Shown in pieces: positions 1 to 9,500 of a stretch of 49,898 nt of DNA (its first letter is position 1; every line of letters starts with the position of its first letter). The translations under genes and the position numbers were made by a program. The stretch spans positions 1 to 49,898 of the forward strand of contig CAZEDU010000024.1 of NCBI GenBank assembly GCA_964511185.1, given 5' to 3'. The notes beneath the pieces were generated by a model that did no database searches, was not told where the DNA came from, and was given only the letters and a program-made list of their open reading frames with translations. This DNA comes from CAZEDU01 sp964511185. GTDB taxonomy: Bacteria; Myxococcota; Myxococcia; Myxococcales; Myxococcaceae.

Positions 1-227
1 AGCACCGGCGGCGGGACGAAGCCGGGCAAGCGGGCCTTGATGTCCGAGCAGCCCATGGTCCGGAAGTACTCCGCCATCAACCAGAGCAACCTTCGCCGCT
101 CGACATCCTCGACGACCGGCTCGCACCCGAGCGGGAACGTGCCTTCCAGTTCAGTGTCGATCTCCATGACGAGACGAAGTTGCCCATCGCGAAGGCACCG
201 CCGCAATCGCCGCGCACGAGCGCTCAT
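1..227 (-). CDS. Hypothetical protein, cut by left edge
   Basis: I do not recognise this gene. Only its N-terminal 75 or so codons are present; the gene runs off position 1. The frame is open on the minus strand from an ATG at 227. It reads as ordinary protein (acidic beta-like stretch MEIDTELEGTFPLG, then a helix RRRLLWLMAEYFRTMGCSDIKARLPGF), which suggests a real product rather than a shadow. The start at 227 has an AAGG-rich sequence about ten bases upstream. A second in-frame ATG at 167 opens the MEIDTELEGT segment but has no visible ribosome binding site. It is divergent from the ABC exporter at 279, so the 51 bases between them must hold both promoters. Confidence 0.5.
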   Translation of the reverse strand, partial: MSARARRLRRCLRDGQLRLVMEIDTELEGTFPLGCEPVVEDVERRRLLWLMAEYFRTMGCSDIKARLPGFVPPPV

Positions 228-278
228 TCCCCGCCTTGGCAGGGCGAGCGAGCAGGCGGCGCGTTTCATTTGCCTTGG

Positions 279-2051
279 GTGACGGGCATTTGCCAAAAGC
301 CCAAGCCAGCCTTGGCGCGCGCATCTGCCATTCGACGTTTGTCCGAGCACCTGAGGCCCTACCGGCTGCAGGTGGCGTTGGGCGTCCTCGCGGCGGCGGC
401 CTGCGCCGGGGCGACCGTCTACTACGTGACGTTGGTGGGGCCGCTGCTCAAAGCGGTGCTCGCCTCATCGGCCGGCTTCACGGAAGGCGGCGGGGTGTCG
501 ATTCGCCAGCTCGCGCTCGGCGTGGTCGGGGTGGCTCTGATCAAAGCGACCGGGCAGCTGCTCTACTCCGGCACCATGCAGTCGGTCAGCCAGCGGGTGA
601 TGGCCGACCTGCGGCGGCGCGTCTACGGGCGGCTCCTCGCGCTGCCGCCGTCGTTCTACGCGCGCCGCCACACCGGCGAGCTGGTCTCCTCTTTCTCCAC
701 CGAGGCGAGCCAGGTCGAGTACACGCTCTCGCAGGCGCTGGCGGCGTACGTGCGCGACGTGCTTCAGCTCGTGGGCCTGGTGACGCTGTGCGCGCGGCAG
801 GACCTCCGGCTCTTCGCGCTGGCGTTCGTGGTGATTCCGGGCACGGCGATTCCCGTCTCGCTCTTCGCGCGGCGCGTGAAGCGGCTGGCCAAGCGTTCTC
901 ACGGCAGCCTCGGCGCGCTCACGCAGCTCGCCTCCGAGCAGCTGCAGAACCTGGCCGTGGTGCAGGCGTACGGCGGAACGGCGCAGGGCCTGCGAAGGTT
1001 CGACGAAGAACAGGCGAGCTACTTGCGGACGATGCGCCGCTCCCTCTTCGCGCGCGGCGCCTTCACCCCGACGCTCGAGCTGTTCGGGGTGCTGGGCGTG
1101 GCGCTGGTGATTGGGTTCGGCGCGCGCGCGGTGCAGGTGGACCCCGGGCTGACCGAGAAGCTGGTGGCGTTTCTCGCCGCGGCGCTGCTGATGTACCAGC
1201 CGCTCAAGTCGCTCTCGGGCACCTTCTCGCTCTCGATGCAGGGGCTCGCGGCCGCCGAGCGGCTCTTCGCGCTCGTCGACGAGCCGGTCCCGCCTCCGCC
1301 CCACCGCGCCGCCGGACCGCTGCAGCGCGCGCTCACCGTCGAAGCGCTCGAGGTGCGCTACGGCGAGGTGCAGGCGCTGCGCGGCCTGTCGCTGCAGGTC
1401 CGCGGCGGCGAGCGGGTGGCCCTGGTCGGACCGTCGGGCGCGGGCAAGTCGACGCTGTTCTCGGTGCTGCTCGGCCACACCCCGTATCAAAGCGGCAGCG
1501 TCCGCTGGGACGGTGAGGCGCTCTCCGCGCTCCACCCGGCGACGGTGCGAGCCCAGCTGGCCTGGGTGGCGCAGGAGCCGGTGCTCTTCTCGGGCACGGT
1601 GCGGCAAAACCTGCTGCTGGGCCGGCCCGAGGCGAGCGAGCTGGAACTGTGGAAGGCGCTCGAGCAGGCGAACGCGAGCGGCTTCGTGCGCGCGCTCCCC
1701 CACGGGTTGGACGAGCCCGTCGGCGAGCGCGGCAGCCGGCTGTCGGGCGGCCAGCGGCAGCGCGTCGCCATCGCCCGCGCGTTCCTGCGGCGCCCTTCCC
1801 TGCTGCTGCTCGACGAGCCGACCAGCGCGCTCGACGCCGAGAGCGAGCGGGAGGTGCAAGCGGGCCTGTCGGCGTTGATGGAAGGGCGCACCACGCTCGT
1901 CATCGCGCACCGGCTCTCGACCGTGCGCGGGGCCGACCGCATCTGCGTGCTGGAAGAAGGCGCGCTGGTCGAAGAGGGCACGCACGACGCGCTGGTCGCG
2001 CGCGGCGGCCGCTACGCGGCGCTCCTGCGCGCCGGAGAGATGGCGGCCTGA
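279..2051 (+). CDS. ABC exporter, fused permease and ATPase (MsbA-like)
   Basis: A half-transporter of 590 residues with the type IV exporter layout: a six-helix membrane domain (about residues 30-330) followed by one nucleotide-binding domain. The ATPase motifs are all intact: Walker A GPSGAGKST at 384-392, Q-loop in VAQEPVLFS, signature LSGGQRQR at 488, Walker B LLLLDEP near 508 and H-loop IAHRLS near 544. It should work as a homodimer in the inner membrane. The family includes lipid A flippases and multidrug exporters, and sequence alone does not settle the substrate. I chose the GTG at 279; the frame is also open from ATG 180, but that extension is Pro/His-rich and unlike family N-termini. 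Its stop overlaps the ATG of the next gene, a PLD lipid synthase, which favours a lipid role. Confidence 0.9.
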   Translation: MTGICQKPKPALARASAIRRLSEHLRPYRLQVALGVLAAAACAGATVYYVTLVGPLLKAVLASSAGFTEGGGVSIRQLALGVVGVALIKATGQLLYSGTMQSVSQRVMADLRRRVYGRLLALPPSFYARRHTGELVSSFSTEASQVEYTLSQALAAYVRDVLQLVGLVTLCARQDLRLFALAFVVIPGTAIPVSLFARRVKRLAKRSHGSLGALTQLASEQLQNLAVVQAYGGTAQGLRRFDEEQASYLRTMRRSLFARGAFTPTLELFGVLGVALVIGFGARAVQVDPGLTEKLVAFLAAALLMYQPLKSLSGTFSLSMQGLAAAERLFALVDEPVPPPPHRAAGPLQRALTVEALEVRYGEVQALRGLSLQVRGGERVALVGPSGAGKSTLFSVLLGHTPYQSGSVRWDGEALSALHPATVRAQLAWVAQEPVLFSGTVRQNLLLGRPEASELELWKALEQANASGFVRALPHGLDEPVGERGSRLSGGQRQRVAIARAFLRRPSLLLLDEPTSALDAESEREVQAGLSALMEGRTTLVIAHRLSTVRGADRICVLEEGALVEEGTHDALVARGGRYAALLRAGEMAA

Positions 2052-3244
2052 TGCAGCGCCCGTCGACCGCCGAGGCGCCGCTCCCGCAGGCGCGCGCGTT
2101 CAGCCCCGAGCCGCCCTTCGCGCAGGTGCGGGTGGGGCGCGACGACGTGTGGCTGCTCCGAGACGGCGGCCAGGTGTACTCGGCGATGCTCGAGGCCATT
2201 GGCCAGGCGCGGCGCACCATCTGCCTCGAGACGTACATCTTGCGCGACGACCTGACCGGCCGGCGCTTCGCCGCGGCGCTCATCGAGCGGGCGCAGGCGG
2301 GGGTGGAGGTCAGCGTGATGTACGACGACTGGGGCTCCTCGGTGTCGGACGGCTTTCTGTCGGCGCTCCACGCCGCGGGCGTGCGCACGCTCGCGTTTCG
2401 GCCGGTGCGGTTCACCGGTCGGATTGGACGGCTCGTCCGGCGGCTCAAGCGGCGCAACCACCGCAAGGCGCTCATCGTCGACAGCGCCGTGGCGTTCACC
2501 GGCGGGCTCAACGTGAGCGACCACTACGCCGCCGAGCGCGACGGCGGCCACGGCTGGCGCGACACGGCGGTGCGCATCGAAGGGCCGTCGGCCAAGGAGC
2601 TCGAGGCGCTGTTCCTCTCCACCTGGCGCGCGGCGAACGGCGCGCCCATCGCGCGGGAGCGGTACGGCTCGGTGCAGAGCCCCGCGGCGCGGCCAGGCGA
2701 CGACGTGCGAATCGTCTGCAACGACTTTCACGAGAAGCGCAAGGAAGTGCGGCGCGAGTACCTGGCGGCGTTCGCGCGGGCGAAGAAGCGCATCCTCCTC
2801 ACGCACGCGTACTTCGTGCCGCCCACGCGCATGCTGCGGGCGCTCTTGAAGGCGGCGCGGCGCGGCGTGGAGGTCGTCGTGATGCTCGGCGCCACCACCG
2901 ACGTGCGGCTGGTCTACCTGGCGTCGGGCGGGCTGTACGAGAAGCTCTTGCTCGCCGGCGTGCGGGTGTACGAGTGGAACGGGCGGGTGCTGCACGCGAA
3001 GACCGCGGTCGTCGACGGGCGGTGGGCCACCATCGGCTCGAGCAACCTGGACTCGCTGTCCCTGCGCATGAACTTGGAGGCGAACGCGGTCATCGAGAGC
3101 GAGCCGTTCGGCGGCGCGATGGAGGCGATGTTCGCGCAGGACCTGGTGCACTGCCGGGAGATCACCCTGGAGGCGTGGCGCGCGCGCCCGCTGCTGGAGA
3201 AGTGGCTCACGTGGCTGGCGTTTCAGCTGCGCGCCTGGCTGTGA
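2051..3244 (+). CDS. Cardiolipin synthase-like phospholipase D enzyme
   Basis: A 397-residue PLD-superfamily enzyme with two complete HKD motifs: NHRKALIVD (H137, K139, D144) followed by GGLNVSDHY, and LHAKTAVVD (H315, K317, D322) followed by GSSNLDSLSLR. Two HKD half-sites in one chain, about 400 residues and no N-terminal membrane helices match the ClsB type of cardiolipin synthase, which condenses phosphatidylglycerol or phosphatidylethanolamine head groups. The C-terminal WLTWLAFQLRAWL is amphipathic and may dock the enzyme on the membrane. The start ATG overlaps the stop of the upstream ABC exporter (TGATG), so the two are very likely translated together. Other PLD-family activities remain possible. 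Confidence 0.87.
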   Translation: MQRPSTAEAPLPQARAFSPEPPFAQVRVGRDDVWLLRDGGQVYSAMLEAIGQARRTICLETYILRDDLTGRRFAAALIERAQAGVEVSVMYDDWGSSVSDGFLSALHAAGVRTLAFRPVRFTGRIGRLVRRLKRRNHRKALIVDSAVAFTGGLNVSDHYAAERDGGHGWRDTAVRIEGPSAKELEALFLSTWRAANGAPIARERYGSVQSPAARPGDDVRIVCNDFHEKRKEVRREYLAAFARAKKRILLTHAYFVPPTRMLRALLKAARRGVEVVVMLGATTDVRLVYLASGGLYEKLLLAGVRVYEWNGRVLHAKTAVVDGRWATIGSSNLDSLSLRMNLEANAVIESEPFGGAMEAMFAQDLVHCREITLEAWRARPLLEKWLTWLAFQLRAWL

Positions 3245-3315
3245 GCGCTGGGCGGCGCGGCGGCTGGCCATCGGCCGGGCTGCCGCGCTATAGCCGGCCC
3301 CTCTTGTCGCTCACG

Positions 3316-4062
3316 ATGACCTCCTCCACCTCGACGCTCTCGCTCGGGCGCGCGCTGTTTCGCTTCCGCAGCTTCACCCCCGTTCCCGTCATCGCCGCCT
3401 TGCTGTGGCTCTTGTGGCGCTCGCGCGGCGCCTACGGCCCGGGCGGCGCGCTGGTCGATGGCGTGCTCGACGTGGCCGGCGTGGCGCTCGCCCTGGCGGG
3501 GCAGGCGCTGCGCTTCTACACGCTCGGCCAGGTGCCCGAAGGGACCAGCGGCCAAGGCAACGCGCTCGAAGCCGCGACGCTCAACACGCAAGGCCCCTAC
3601 GCGCACGTCCGCAACCCGCTCTACGTCGGGAACCTGGGCATCTGCCTGGGGCTGATGCTCGTCGCGCACGACGTGGCGGTCTACGTGCTCGGCCTGCTCT
3701 TCTTCTTCGGCGAGTACTTCTTCATCATCCGCGCGGAGGAAGACTTCCTGCGCGCGCGCTTCGGCGACGCGTTCGACGCGTATTGCGCCCGGGTGCGCCG
3801 CTGGGTGCCCCGCCTGCGCCCCGCGTACGAGGGCAAGCTGCGCATGGGCTTCGACCTGTGGCGCGCGCTGCGCAAAGAGCACAACCCGTTCGCCGCGTGG
3901 GCGACGGGCGCCATCGCGCTCATCGCTTGGGAGCGCTGGGCCCGCGGCGGGTGGTCGGACGCCTGGCTCGTCGGGCTGGGCGCGCTCGAGCTGGCGGTGG
4001 TCGTCTCGTTCGTGCTGATCAAAGGCCTCAAGCACGGCTGGTTCCGGCGAGGCGCCGCGTGA
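3316..4062 (+). CDS. Membrane methyltransferase, ICMT/PEMT-like
   Basis: A 248-residue integral membrane protein. The core holds the isoprenylcysteine carboxyl methyltransferase / phospholipid methyltransferase signature: GPYAHVRNPLYVGNLGICLGL near residue 94, then a hydrophobic hairpin and the acidic RAEEDFLRARFGDAFDAYCARVRRWVP segment. In this family these residues bind S-adenosylmethionine. Hydrophobic stretches near residues 20-35, 45-65, 105-140 and at the C-terminus suggest five or six membrane helices. It lies 71 bp after the cardiolipin-synthase-like gene on the same strand, so lipid methylation is a reasonable guess, but bacterial members have varied or unknown substrates. Its stop overlaps the GTG of the next gene. 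Confidence 0.8.
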   Translation: MTSSTSTLSLGRALFRFRSFTPVPVIAALLWLLWRSRGAYGPGGALVDGVLDVAGVALALAGQALRFYTLGQVPEGTSGQGNALEAATLNTQGPYAHVRNPLYVGNLGICLGLMLVAHDVAVYVLGLLFFFGEYFFIIRAEEDFLRARFGDAFDAYCARVRRWVPRLRPAYEGKLRMGFDLWRALRKEHNPFAAWATGAIALIAWERWARGGWSDAWLVGLGALELAVVVSFVLIKGLKHGWFRRGAA

Positions 4063-4814
4063 GCAAGCGGGAGACGGAGTTTCGGCACCAGTTCGACGGC
4101 GCGTCGGTGCTGGAAGAGCTGCTCGCGCTCGCCGGCAGCCCGTACACGGTCGACGAGGTCATCGCGCAGATGCAGCAGGCGCAGGGCGAAGGCATCGCGG
4201 CGAACACGGTGATTCCCACGCTGTTCGAGGGCGAGCCGCGGTTCGAGAACCCCGAGGCCGCCCGGCTGCTCTTTCAGAACCTGCTCGGGCTGTGGGACCT
4301 GATCTCCTCCGGCCGGCCCTTTCCCTTGGAGCCCGAGGCGAAGCCCATTCGTCCGCGCAAGGCGAAGCCCGTGCCGCCGACGCCGTTCGCGCCCGGCGTG
4401 CCGAACGAGGCGTTCGTCGAGGCGGCCTGGCGTTACCTGGAGGACGCCGAGGGTTCCAAGGAGCTCCAGCGGTTACAGGACGCGTTCGAGAACCGCCAGG
4501 ACGCTCTCTTGGTCTACCTTGACGAGCAGGGGCTGAGCGATGAAGGTTATGCGAGCGCCCGGTTTCTCCTCTTCGAGCTGTTCTCGATGATCGAGCTGGG
4601 CTGGCCCGGCGGCACGCGGGCCGTGCACCGCGAGCAGCTGACCGGGCAAGCGGGGCCTGAAGCGATTCCCGCTCCACTGCTACAACACGTGGAGGAGTCT
4701 CTCTTCGAAGCCGAGCAGGACGAGGTCGCTCCCGTCCCTCCGGACGAGCTGGGGCGGCTGCGAGAGCTGGTGCTCCAATGCGCCCGCGCGCTCTGGAACG
4801 CGCGCAAGCGGTAG
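4059..4814 (+). CDS. Hypothetical cytoplasmic protein
   Basis: A 251-residue protein of unrecognised family. It starts at a GTG that overlaps the stop of the methyltransferase gene (GTGA), which indicates translational coupling. The sequence is soluble, acidic and mainly helical. A Lys/Pro-rich linker (residues about 92-108, KPIRPRKAKPVPPTPFAPG) separates two halves. The N-terminal half has a predicted helical block (ASVLEELLALAGSPYTVDEVIAQMQQAQGEG) and the C-terminal half another (LLVYLDEQGLSDEGYASARFLLFELFSMIE). No signal peptide or catalytic motif is evident. Gene position is the only hint of function. Confidence 0.75.
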   Translation: MSKRETEFRHQFDGASVLEELLALAGSPYTVDEVIAQMQQAQGEGIAANTVIPTLFEGEPRFENPEAARLLFQNLLGLWDLISSGRPFPLEPEAKPIRPRKAKPVPPTPFAPGVPNEAFVEAAWRYLEDAEGSKELQRLQDAFENRQDALLVYLDEQGLSDEGYASARFLLFELFSMIELGWPGGTRAVHREQLTGQAGPEAIPAPLLQHVEESLFEAEQDEVAPVPPDELGRLRELVLQCARALWNARKR

Positions 4815-4829
4815 GGAAGGAGGGCCACC

Positions 4830-5384
4830 ATGGCCCGCGACAAAGACGACGGCGGCGGATTCTCCGGTAAGCGGAACAAGAGCTGGCGCGAAATCGACGC
4901 GCGCAGCGGCAAGAGCAAGTACCACTCGCGCCAGGACGACAAAGAGCAACAGCGCATCGAGCGAAGCCCGACCTACACCCGCTACAAGCAGGCCGCGGAC
5001 GCGCTGTTCACCGGCGGCGAGCTGCCCGAGGCGCTGGCGAAGCAGTTCGACCCGGAGGGCAAACGCAAGGCGCAGAAGGAAGCGATGATGAAGCTGCGCG
5101 AGGTGACCGACCGCAAGGCGTGGGCGGAGGCGGTCGTCGCGTTCATCGAGAAGTACCCAGAGCTGCCGGATGATCCGTACTTCCTCGACTCTCTGCTCGA
5201 CCACCCGAAGGACCGCATCGTCGACAAAGCGCTCGCGCGGCTCGAGCTGCTGTCCGAAGACGGGCGGCTGCAAGCGAAGCTGCCCAAGAGCCTGGAGCAG
5301 CGGCTCAAGTCGATCGAGCTGACGTCGATGGACCCGGAGATGCAATCGCGCGCCAAGGCGCTGCGCGAGAAGGTCACGGGGTAG
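4830..5384 (+). CDS. Hypothetical charged helical protein
   Basis: A 184-residue protein with no domain I recognise. The first 55 residues are strongly hydrophilic and Lys/Arg/Asp-rich, and probably disordered. The rest looks helical (ALAKQFDPEGKRKAQKEAMMKLREV, then KAWAEAVVAFIEKYPELPDDPYFLDSLL). The DKALARLELLSEDGRLQ segment resembles a short helical-repeat pair, as in HEAT-like proteins, but this is too little to name a family. It follows the preceding unknown gene by 15 bp, with GGAAGGAGG just before the ATG as a strong ribosome binding site, so the two are probably co-transcribed. Confidence 0.75.
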   Translation: MARDKDDGGGFSGKRNKSWREIDARSGKSKYHSRQDDKEQQRIERSPTYTRYKQAADALFTGGELPEALAKQFDPEGKRKAQKEAMMKLREVTDRKAWAEAVVAFIEKYPELPDDPYFLDSLLDHPKDRIVDKALARLELLSEDGRLQAKLPKSLEQRLKSIELTSMDPEMQSRAKALREKVTG

Positions 5385-5404
5385 GGTTGGCGCTTGGGAG
5401 GTCC

Positions 5405-5433
5405 GGGGACAGTCCCCGTTGGGGACAGTCCCC
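5405..5433. repeat. Double palindrome repeat, copy 1
   Basis: Two perfect 13-base palindromes GGGGAC-A-GTCCCC (5405-5417 and 5421-5433) separated by GTT. The inner arms GTCCCC-GTT-GGGGAC can also pair, so the 29-base unit can fold in alternative ways. It fills the gap between the gene ending at 5384 and the hydrolase starting at 5453. Three further copies of the same layout occur in this window. There is no T-tract, so it is not a standard terminator. Confidence 0.9.
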
Positions 5434-5452
5434 TTCTCACCACTGAAATCTC

Positions 5453-6076
5453 ATGTCCTTCATCGACCTGCCTGTCCCTCACGGCCGCCTCGAGGCGCTC
5501 TGGTGGAAGGTGGACGCCCCGCGCGGCGCCGCGGTGGTCTGCCACCCGCACCCGCTGCATGGCGGCACCATGCACAACCACCTGACGTACCGCACCGCGC
5601 AGGCCTTCCGCGACGAGGGCATCAGCGCGCTTCGGTTCAACTTCCGCGGCGTCGGCCGCTCGACCGGCACCCACGACGAAGGGCTCGGCGAGCTGGAGGA
5701 CGCGGCGGCGGCGCTCGACTTCGTCGCGCGCGAGCAGCCGGGGGCGCCGCTCTACTTGGCCGGGTTCTCCTTCGGCGCGCGCACCGCCCTGCAGCTCGCC
5801 GTGCGCGACCAGCGCGTGGCCAAGGTGCTCGGCGTCGGCCTGACGGTCGACCTCTACGACTTCGAGTTCCTCCGCGCGCTCGCCCTGCCCAAGGCGTTCA
5901 TCCAAGCAGACAACGACGAGTTCGGCGCATTGCCGAAAGTGCGCGCGCTGGTCGAGGCGCTGCCGCCCCCGTCGAAGCTGTTCGTGGTGCCAGGGGCGGA
6001 TCATCTGGCGACCCAGCGGCTCAAGGAGTTCGAGGAGCAAGCGCGCGCCGCGGTGCAGTGGCTCGTCGCGCAGTGA
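5453..6076 (+). CDS. Alpha/beta hydrolase, short family
   Basis: A 207-residue cytoplasmic alpha/beta hydrolase. Visible features are the early strand with VVCHPHPLHGGTMHN, the FNFRGVGRSTG oxyanion region, the nucleophile elbow GFSFGA (Ser in GxSxG), a late acidic residue in FIQADNDEFG and the catalytic-His candidate in VPGADHL. This matches the small CocE/NonD-type hydrolases found in many proteobacteria, whose substrates are largely unknown. No signal peptide is present. No good ribosome binding site is seen; the start lies only 19 bases after a double palindrome repeat, so structure in the leader may affect its translation. Confidence 0.88.
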   Translation: MSFIDLPVPHGRLEALWWKVDAPRGAAVVCHPHPLHGGTMHNHLTYRTAQAFRDEGISALRFNFRGVGRSTGTHDEGLGELEDAAAALDFVAREQPGAPLYLAGFSFGARTALQLAVRDQRVAKVLGVGLTVDLYDFEFLRALALPKAFIQADNDEFGALPKVRALVEALPPPSKLFVVPGADHLATQRLKEFEEQARAAVQWLVAQ

Positions 6077-6155
6077 GCGGAGAGGGCCGGCCGCAGGGCC
6101 CGGTCAGGCAAAGCCCCGATGTGCGCTCCACCGCCGCGTGCGCACCTGCCCGGCC

Positions 6156-6545
6156 ATGGAACGACGAGAGGTCCTGCTGCGGCTGGGAACGGTGGTCGTC
6201 TCGATTCCCTTCGCGGGCTGGCTCATCGGCTGCGGCATCGATGATCCGGACGTCGCCACCGAGGTGACGCCGACCCCCGACGGCGGCAGCGCGACCCGGC
6301 TGGTGTTCACCTCGAGCGTGGCGGAAGGCCATGCGCACGAGGTGTCCTTCGACACCGCGCTGGTGTCACAGCCGCCTTCGTCCGGGCTCGAGTCGGACAC
6401 CACGTTGGTGCAGGGCCACACGCACCACATCGTGCTCACCGAGCAGGACCTGCGGGCGATGCAGGGCGGCAACGCGGTCTCCCGCAGCACCTCGTTCGAC
6501 CAGGGACACGCGCACAACTTCGCGTTTCGCATCGTGTCGACCTGA
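6156..6545 (+). CDS. Lipoprotein with three GHxH motifs
   Basis: A 129-residue exported protein. The N-terminus MERREVLLRLG resembles a twin-arginine signal (RRxxL), followed by a hydrophobic stretch and a lipobox LIGC with Cys26, so it should be a lipid-anchored protein possibly exported folded. Three similar segments follow: GHAHEVSF (residues 58-65), GHTHHIVL (87-94) and GHAHNFAF (117-124), each a GHxH followed by a short beta strand and spaced 29-30 residues apart. Such regularly spaced His pairs suggest metal binding, but I know no characterised member. I chose the ATG at 6156 because it opens directly on the twin-Arg segment; the frame is also open from GTG 6138. It converges on rapA, whose end is 11 bp away. 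Confidence 0.8.
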   Translation: MERREVLLRLGTVVVSIPFAGWLIGCGIDDPDVATEVTPTPDGGSATRLVFTSSVAEGHAHEVSFDTALVSQPPSSGLESDTTLVQGHTHHIVLTEQDLRAMQGGNAVSRSTSFDQGHAHNFAFRIVST

Positions 6546-6556
6546 TCCGCGCGGCC

Positions 6557-9500
6557 TCACCGGTTGATGACGAAGCCGCACGCGGAGTCGAGCGTCAGCT
6601 TGAGCCCTTCGAGCGCCTGCAGAATCCCGTCGTAGTGCGCCCGCTCTTCCGACAGCTGCGACTCGAGCGCCTTGCCCTGAACGCCCTGGTGCGAAAGCGA
6701 CAGCCGCACCCGCGCCAGCGCCGCGTCGCGCTCGGCCACGACCGCGGCCCGCGCCTCCTGCTGAAGCGCCTGGAGCGCGCGCTGCGCGGCCGCGGTGCCG
6801 ACCTCGACCGCCGCGTCGACGAATGACGGCAGCTCGGGGAACGCGGCGAACACTTGATCTCCCTTGAGCGAGGTCCCCTCGACCTCGAGCGCCGGGAGCA
6901 GCTCGGGCGCGGCGTGCGGCTTGCCATCGGGCCCCAGGCCGACCGCGACCTGCAGCAGCTGCCTGGAGAGGAAGCGCGAGAGCTGCCGCGACGGGACGCG
7001 CGCGCCGGGCGAGGTGTCCTCGGGCTCGGGCGGCACGACGTGGAAGAGCAGCTCGACGCCGCGCGCCTTCACCGGGCCGCGCCGCTCGATGAAGCGAAAG
7101 CCGTTTCGCCCGAACGGGCCGTCGCGCAGAAAGCCGAACAGCGCTTCGACGAGGGCGTGCCCGGTGGCGAAGTATTCGATCTCTTCCTGCTCGAGCGCGG
7201 TGTCGCGCCAGAAGGTGCCGAGCTCGACCTTGTCTTCCCCGAGCTGCAGCCCCGGGAGCGCCTCGACCTTCAGCTCGTGGCCGAAGTGGAAGGCGCACTG
7301 GAACGCCTCCACCTGCTCGTCGGTGTCGACGCCGATGCCGACCTTGCGCGCCAGGTCGGTGACCGTCTCTTCGAGCCGCTCGTCCAGGTCGCGCGCGAGC
7401 GACCAGAGCCCTTCTTCCAAAGCCTCGGGCAGCGCCTCAGGCACCGCGTCGGGCGAGGTGGGGTCGAGCCCGAAGCGCTCCAGCCCGCGGGAGACCAGCG
7501 CGGCGACCGCTTCGCGATCGAAGCTGCGGAGGTCGAGCAGCGGATCATACGCGCGCTGGACCTGCGCCCGCGCCTCCTGCACGCGCGCCTTGAGCTTCGC
7601 CGCGTACGCCGCGCGCTCCTTCGGCGGCGCGAGCGCCAGCTCCAGAAATCGCGGCTCGACTTCTTCGAGCACCGCGTCGAGGCCGCCCACGGTCTCGCCG
7701 AAGACGCCGACCGCGTCGGCGAGCAGCGCGAGCAGGTCGGACGAGAGCGTGCCGATGGGGTCGAAGACGTGGATGTCCACCGGCCGCGTCTGGCCGATGC
7801 GGTCGAGCCGGCCGATGCGCTGCTCCATCATCGCCGGGCTCCACGGCAGGTCGTAGTTCACCAGGTGGTGGGAGAACTGGAAGTTGCGCCCCTCGCCGCC
7901 CACCTCGGTGCAGATGAGCACGCGCGGGCCGTCGGGGTCTCGAAAGCGCGCCACCTGGCGGTCCCGCTCCACCAGCGGCAGATCGCCGTGGTAGCCGAGC
8001 GCTTCGATGCGCTGTTCTCGCAGCTTGCGCTGCAGCATCTCCAGGGTGTCGCGGGCTTCGGTGAAGACCAGCACCTTCGCCTGGGGCTCGCCCTTCCAGA
8101 TGCCCTCGAGCACGGAGAGGAAGGCCTTGAGCTTGGCGTCGCTCTCGGGCAGCGAGAGCGGCGTCGACCGCAGCGCCTGCGTGCCCTGCACCGCCGAGAG
8201 GAACGCCGCGGTCGACGACTCGAGCCGCCGGAGCAGGTTCGCGAGCGCGGCGCCTTTCAACTTTCCGCTCTGCCGCAGCGCCTCGAGCGCGGCCTCGCGG
8301 GCCGTCCTCTCCGCGGCGGGCAGCTCGACGCGGTGGCGGTGGAGCCTGCGCTCGGCGAAGCCGCCGACCACCGCGCGGCGGTTGCGGATCAGCCGATCCG
8401 ACAAGCTGTACGTCTCGGCCAGGTGGTTGAGCAGCGCCTCGGGCGCCTCGAGCGACTGGAGCTTCCCGTCGTCGGGGAAGCGCCGGGCGAGCGCGTCGAT
8501 GCCGCCCGCGTCCTTCTTCTCCACCAGGCCGCGCACCGCCGAGGACAGCTCTTCCTGTCGCGCCAGCCGCGCCTCGAACTCCCGCAGCGACGGCGCGGTC
8601 TCCGGGTCGATGAGCTTCAACAGAGAGTGGTACTCGGCCGGGTCGAGCTGCATCGGCGTCGCGGTGAGCAGCAGCAGCCCCCAGCTGTTCCGGGCGATGC
8701 GCTCCACCGCGGCGAACGCCTTCTCGCCCTTCAGGTGGTGGGCCTCGTCGACGATGACCAGGTCCCAGTAGGCGTCGGCCGCGCCCGCTTCCTCGCGGTG
8801 CTCGTCGCCGCGCGCGAGCAGCTCGAGGCTGGTCACCACCTTGGGGAAGCGCGCCCAGGGCGACACCTCGGGCTGCTCCTTGAGCGACTGCGCGTAGCGC
8901 TCGCCGTCGAGCAGGGTGAAGAGCTGGTTGAACTTGTGAAACAGCTCGGCGAGCCACTGCACCGTCAGGTGGCTGGGCGCGACGACGAGCACGCGGTTCG
9001 CCAGGCCCGACAGGCGCAGCGCGGAGAAGATCATCCCGGCTTCGATGGTCTTCCCCAAGCCCACCTCGTCGGCGAGGATGAACCGCGGCCGCCGCGCCGA
9101 GAGCACGCGCTGCACGACGCCGACCTGGTGGGGCTTGACCATCACGCGGGACGCGAGCAGCGCGCCCACCGCGTCACAGCGGCGCTCTTCGTCCAGCTGG
9201 AGCGCCTGCCGGCGGAGCAGGAAGCCCTTCGCGTCCGCCACGCGGCCTTCTTTGAGCATCGAGAGCGCGTCGGGCTTGGGCGCGAGCGCGCGCAGCTCGG
9301 ACTCGGGCGACTCGTCGACCTCGCCGTCGTCGAAGCGCACCACGTACCGCCGCAGCCCGCGCGCGCCTTGTTCTTCGCCGGTGATGACGCCGGGCCGTCC
9401 CTTCGCTGTTTTGATCCGGTCTCCGGGCTGCAGTTGGTGCGCGACCAGCGCGCCTTGCTTGGTCGAGACCCACACCGGGCCTTCCTCACGCGCGGGGAAC

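Noticed and set aside
465..1985. 506-codon minus-strand frame opposite the ABC exporter
   Set aside because: Antisense shadow with no start context and no motif, across conserved ATPase motifs.
5405..5433. Double palindrome as a rho-independent terminator
   Set aside because: There is no T-tract after it, the same unit occurs in other contexts including before start codons, and one copy lies within a coding end.
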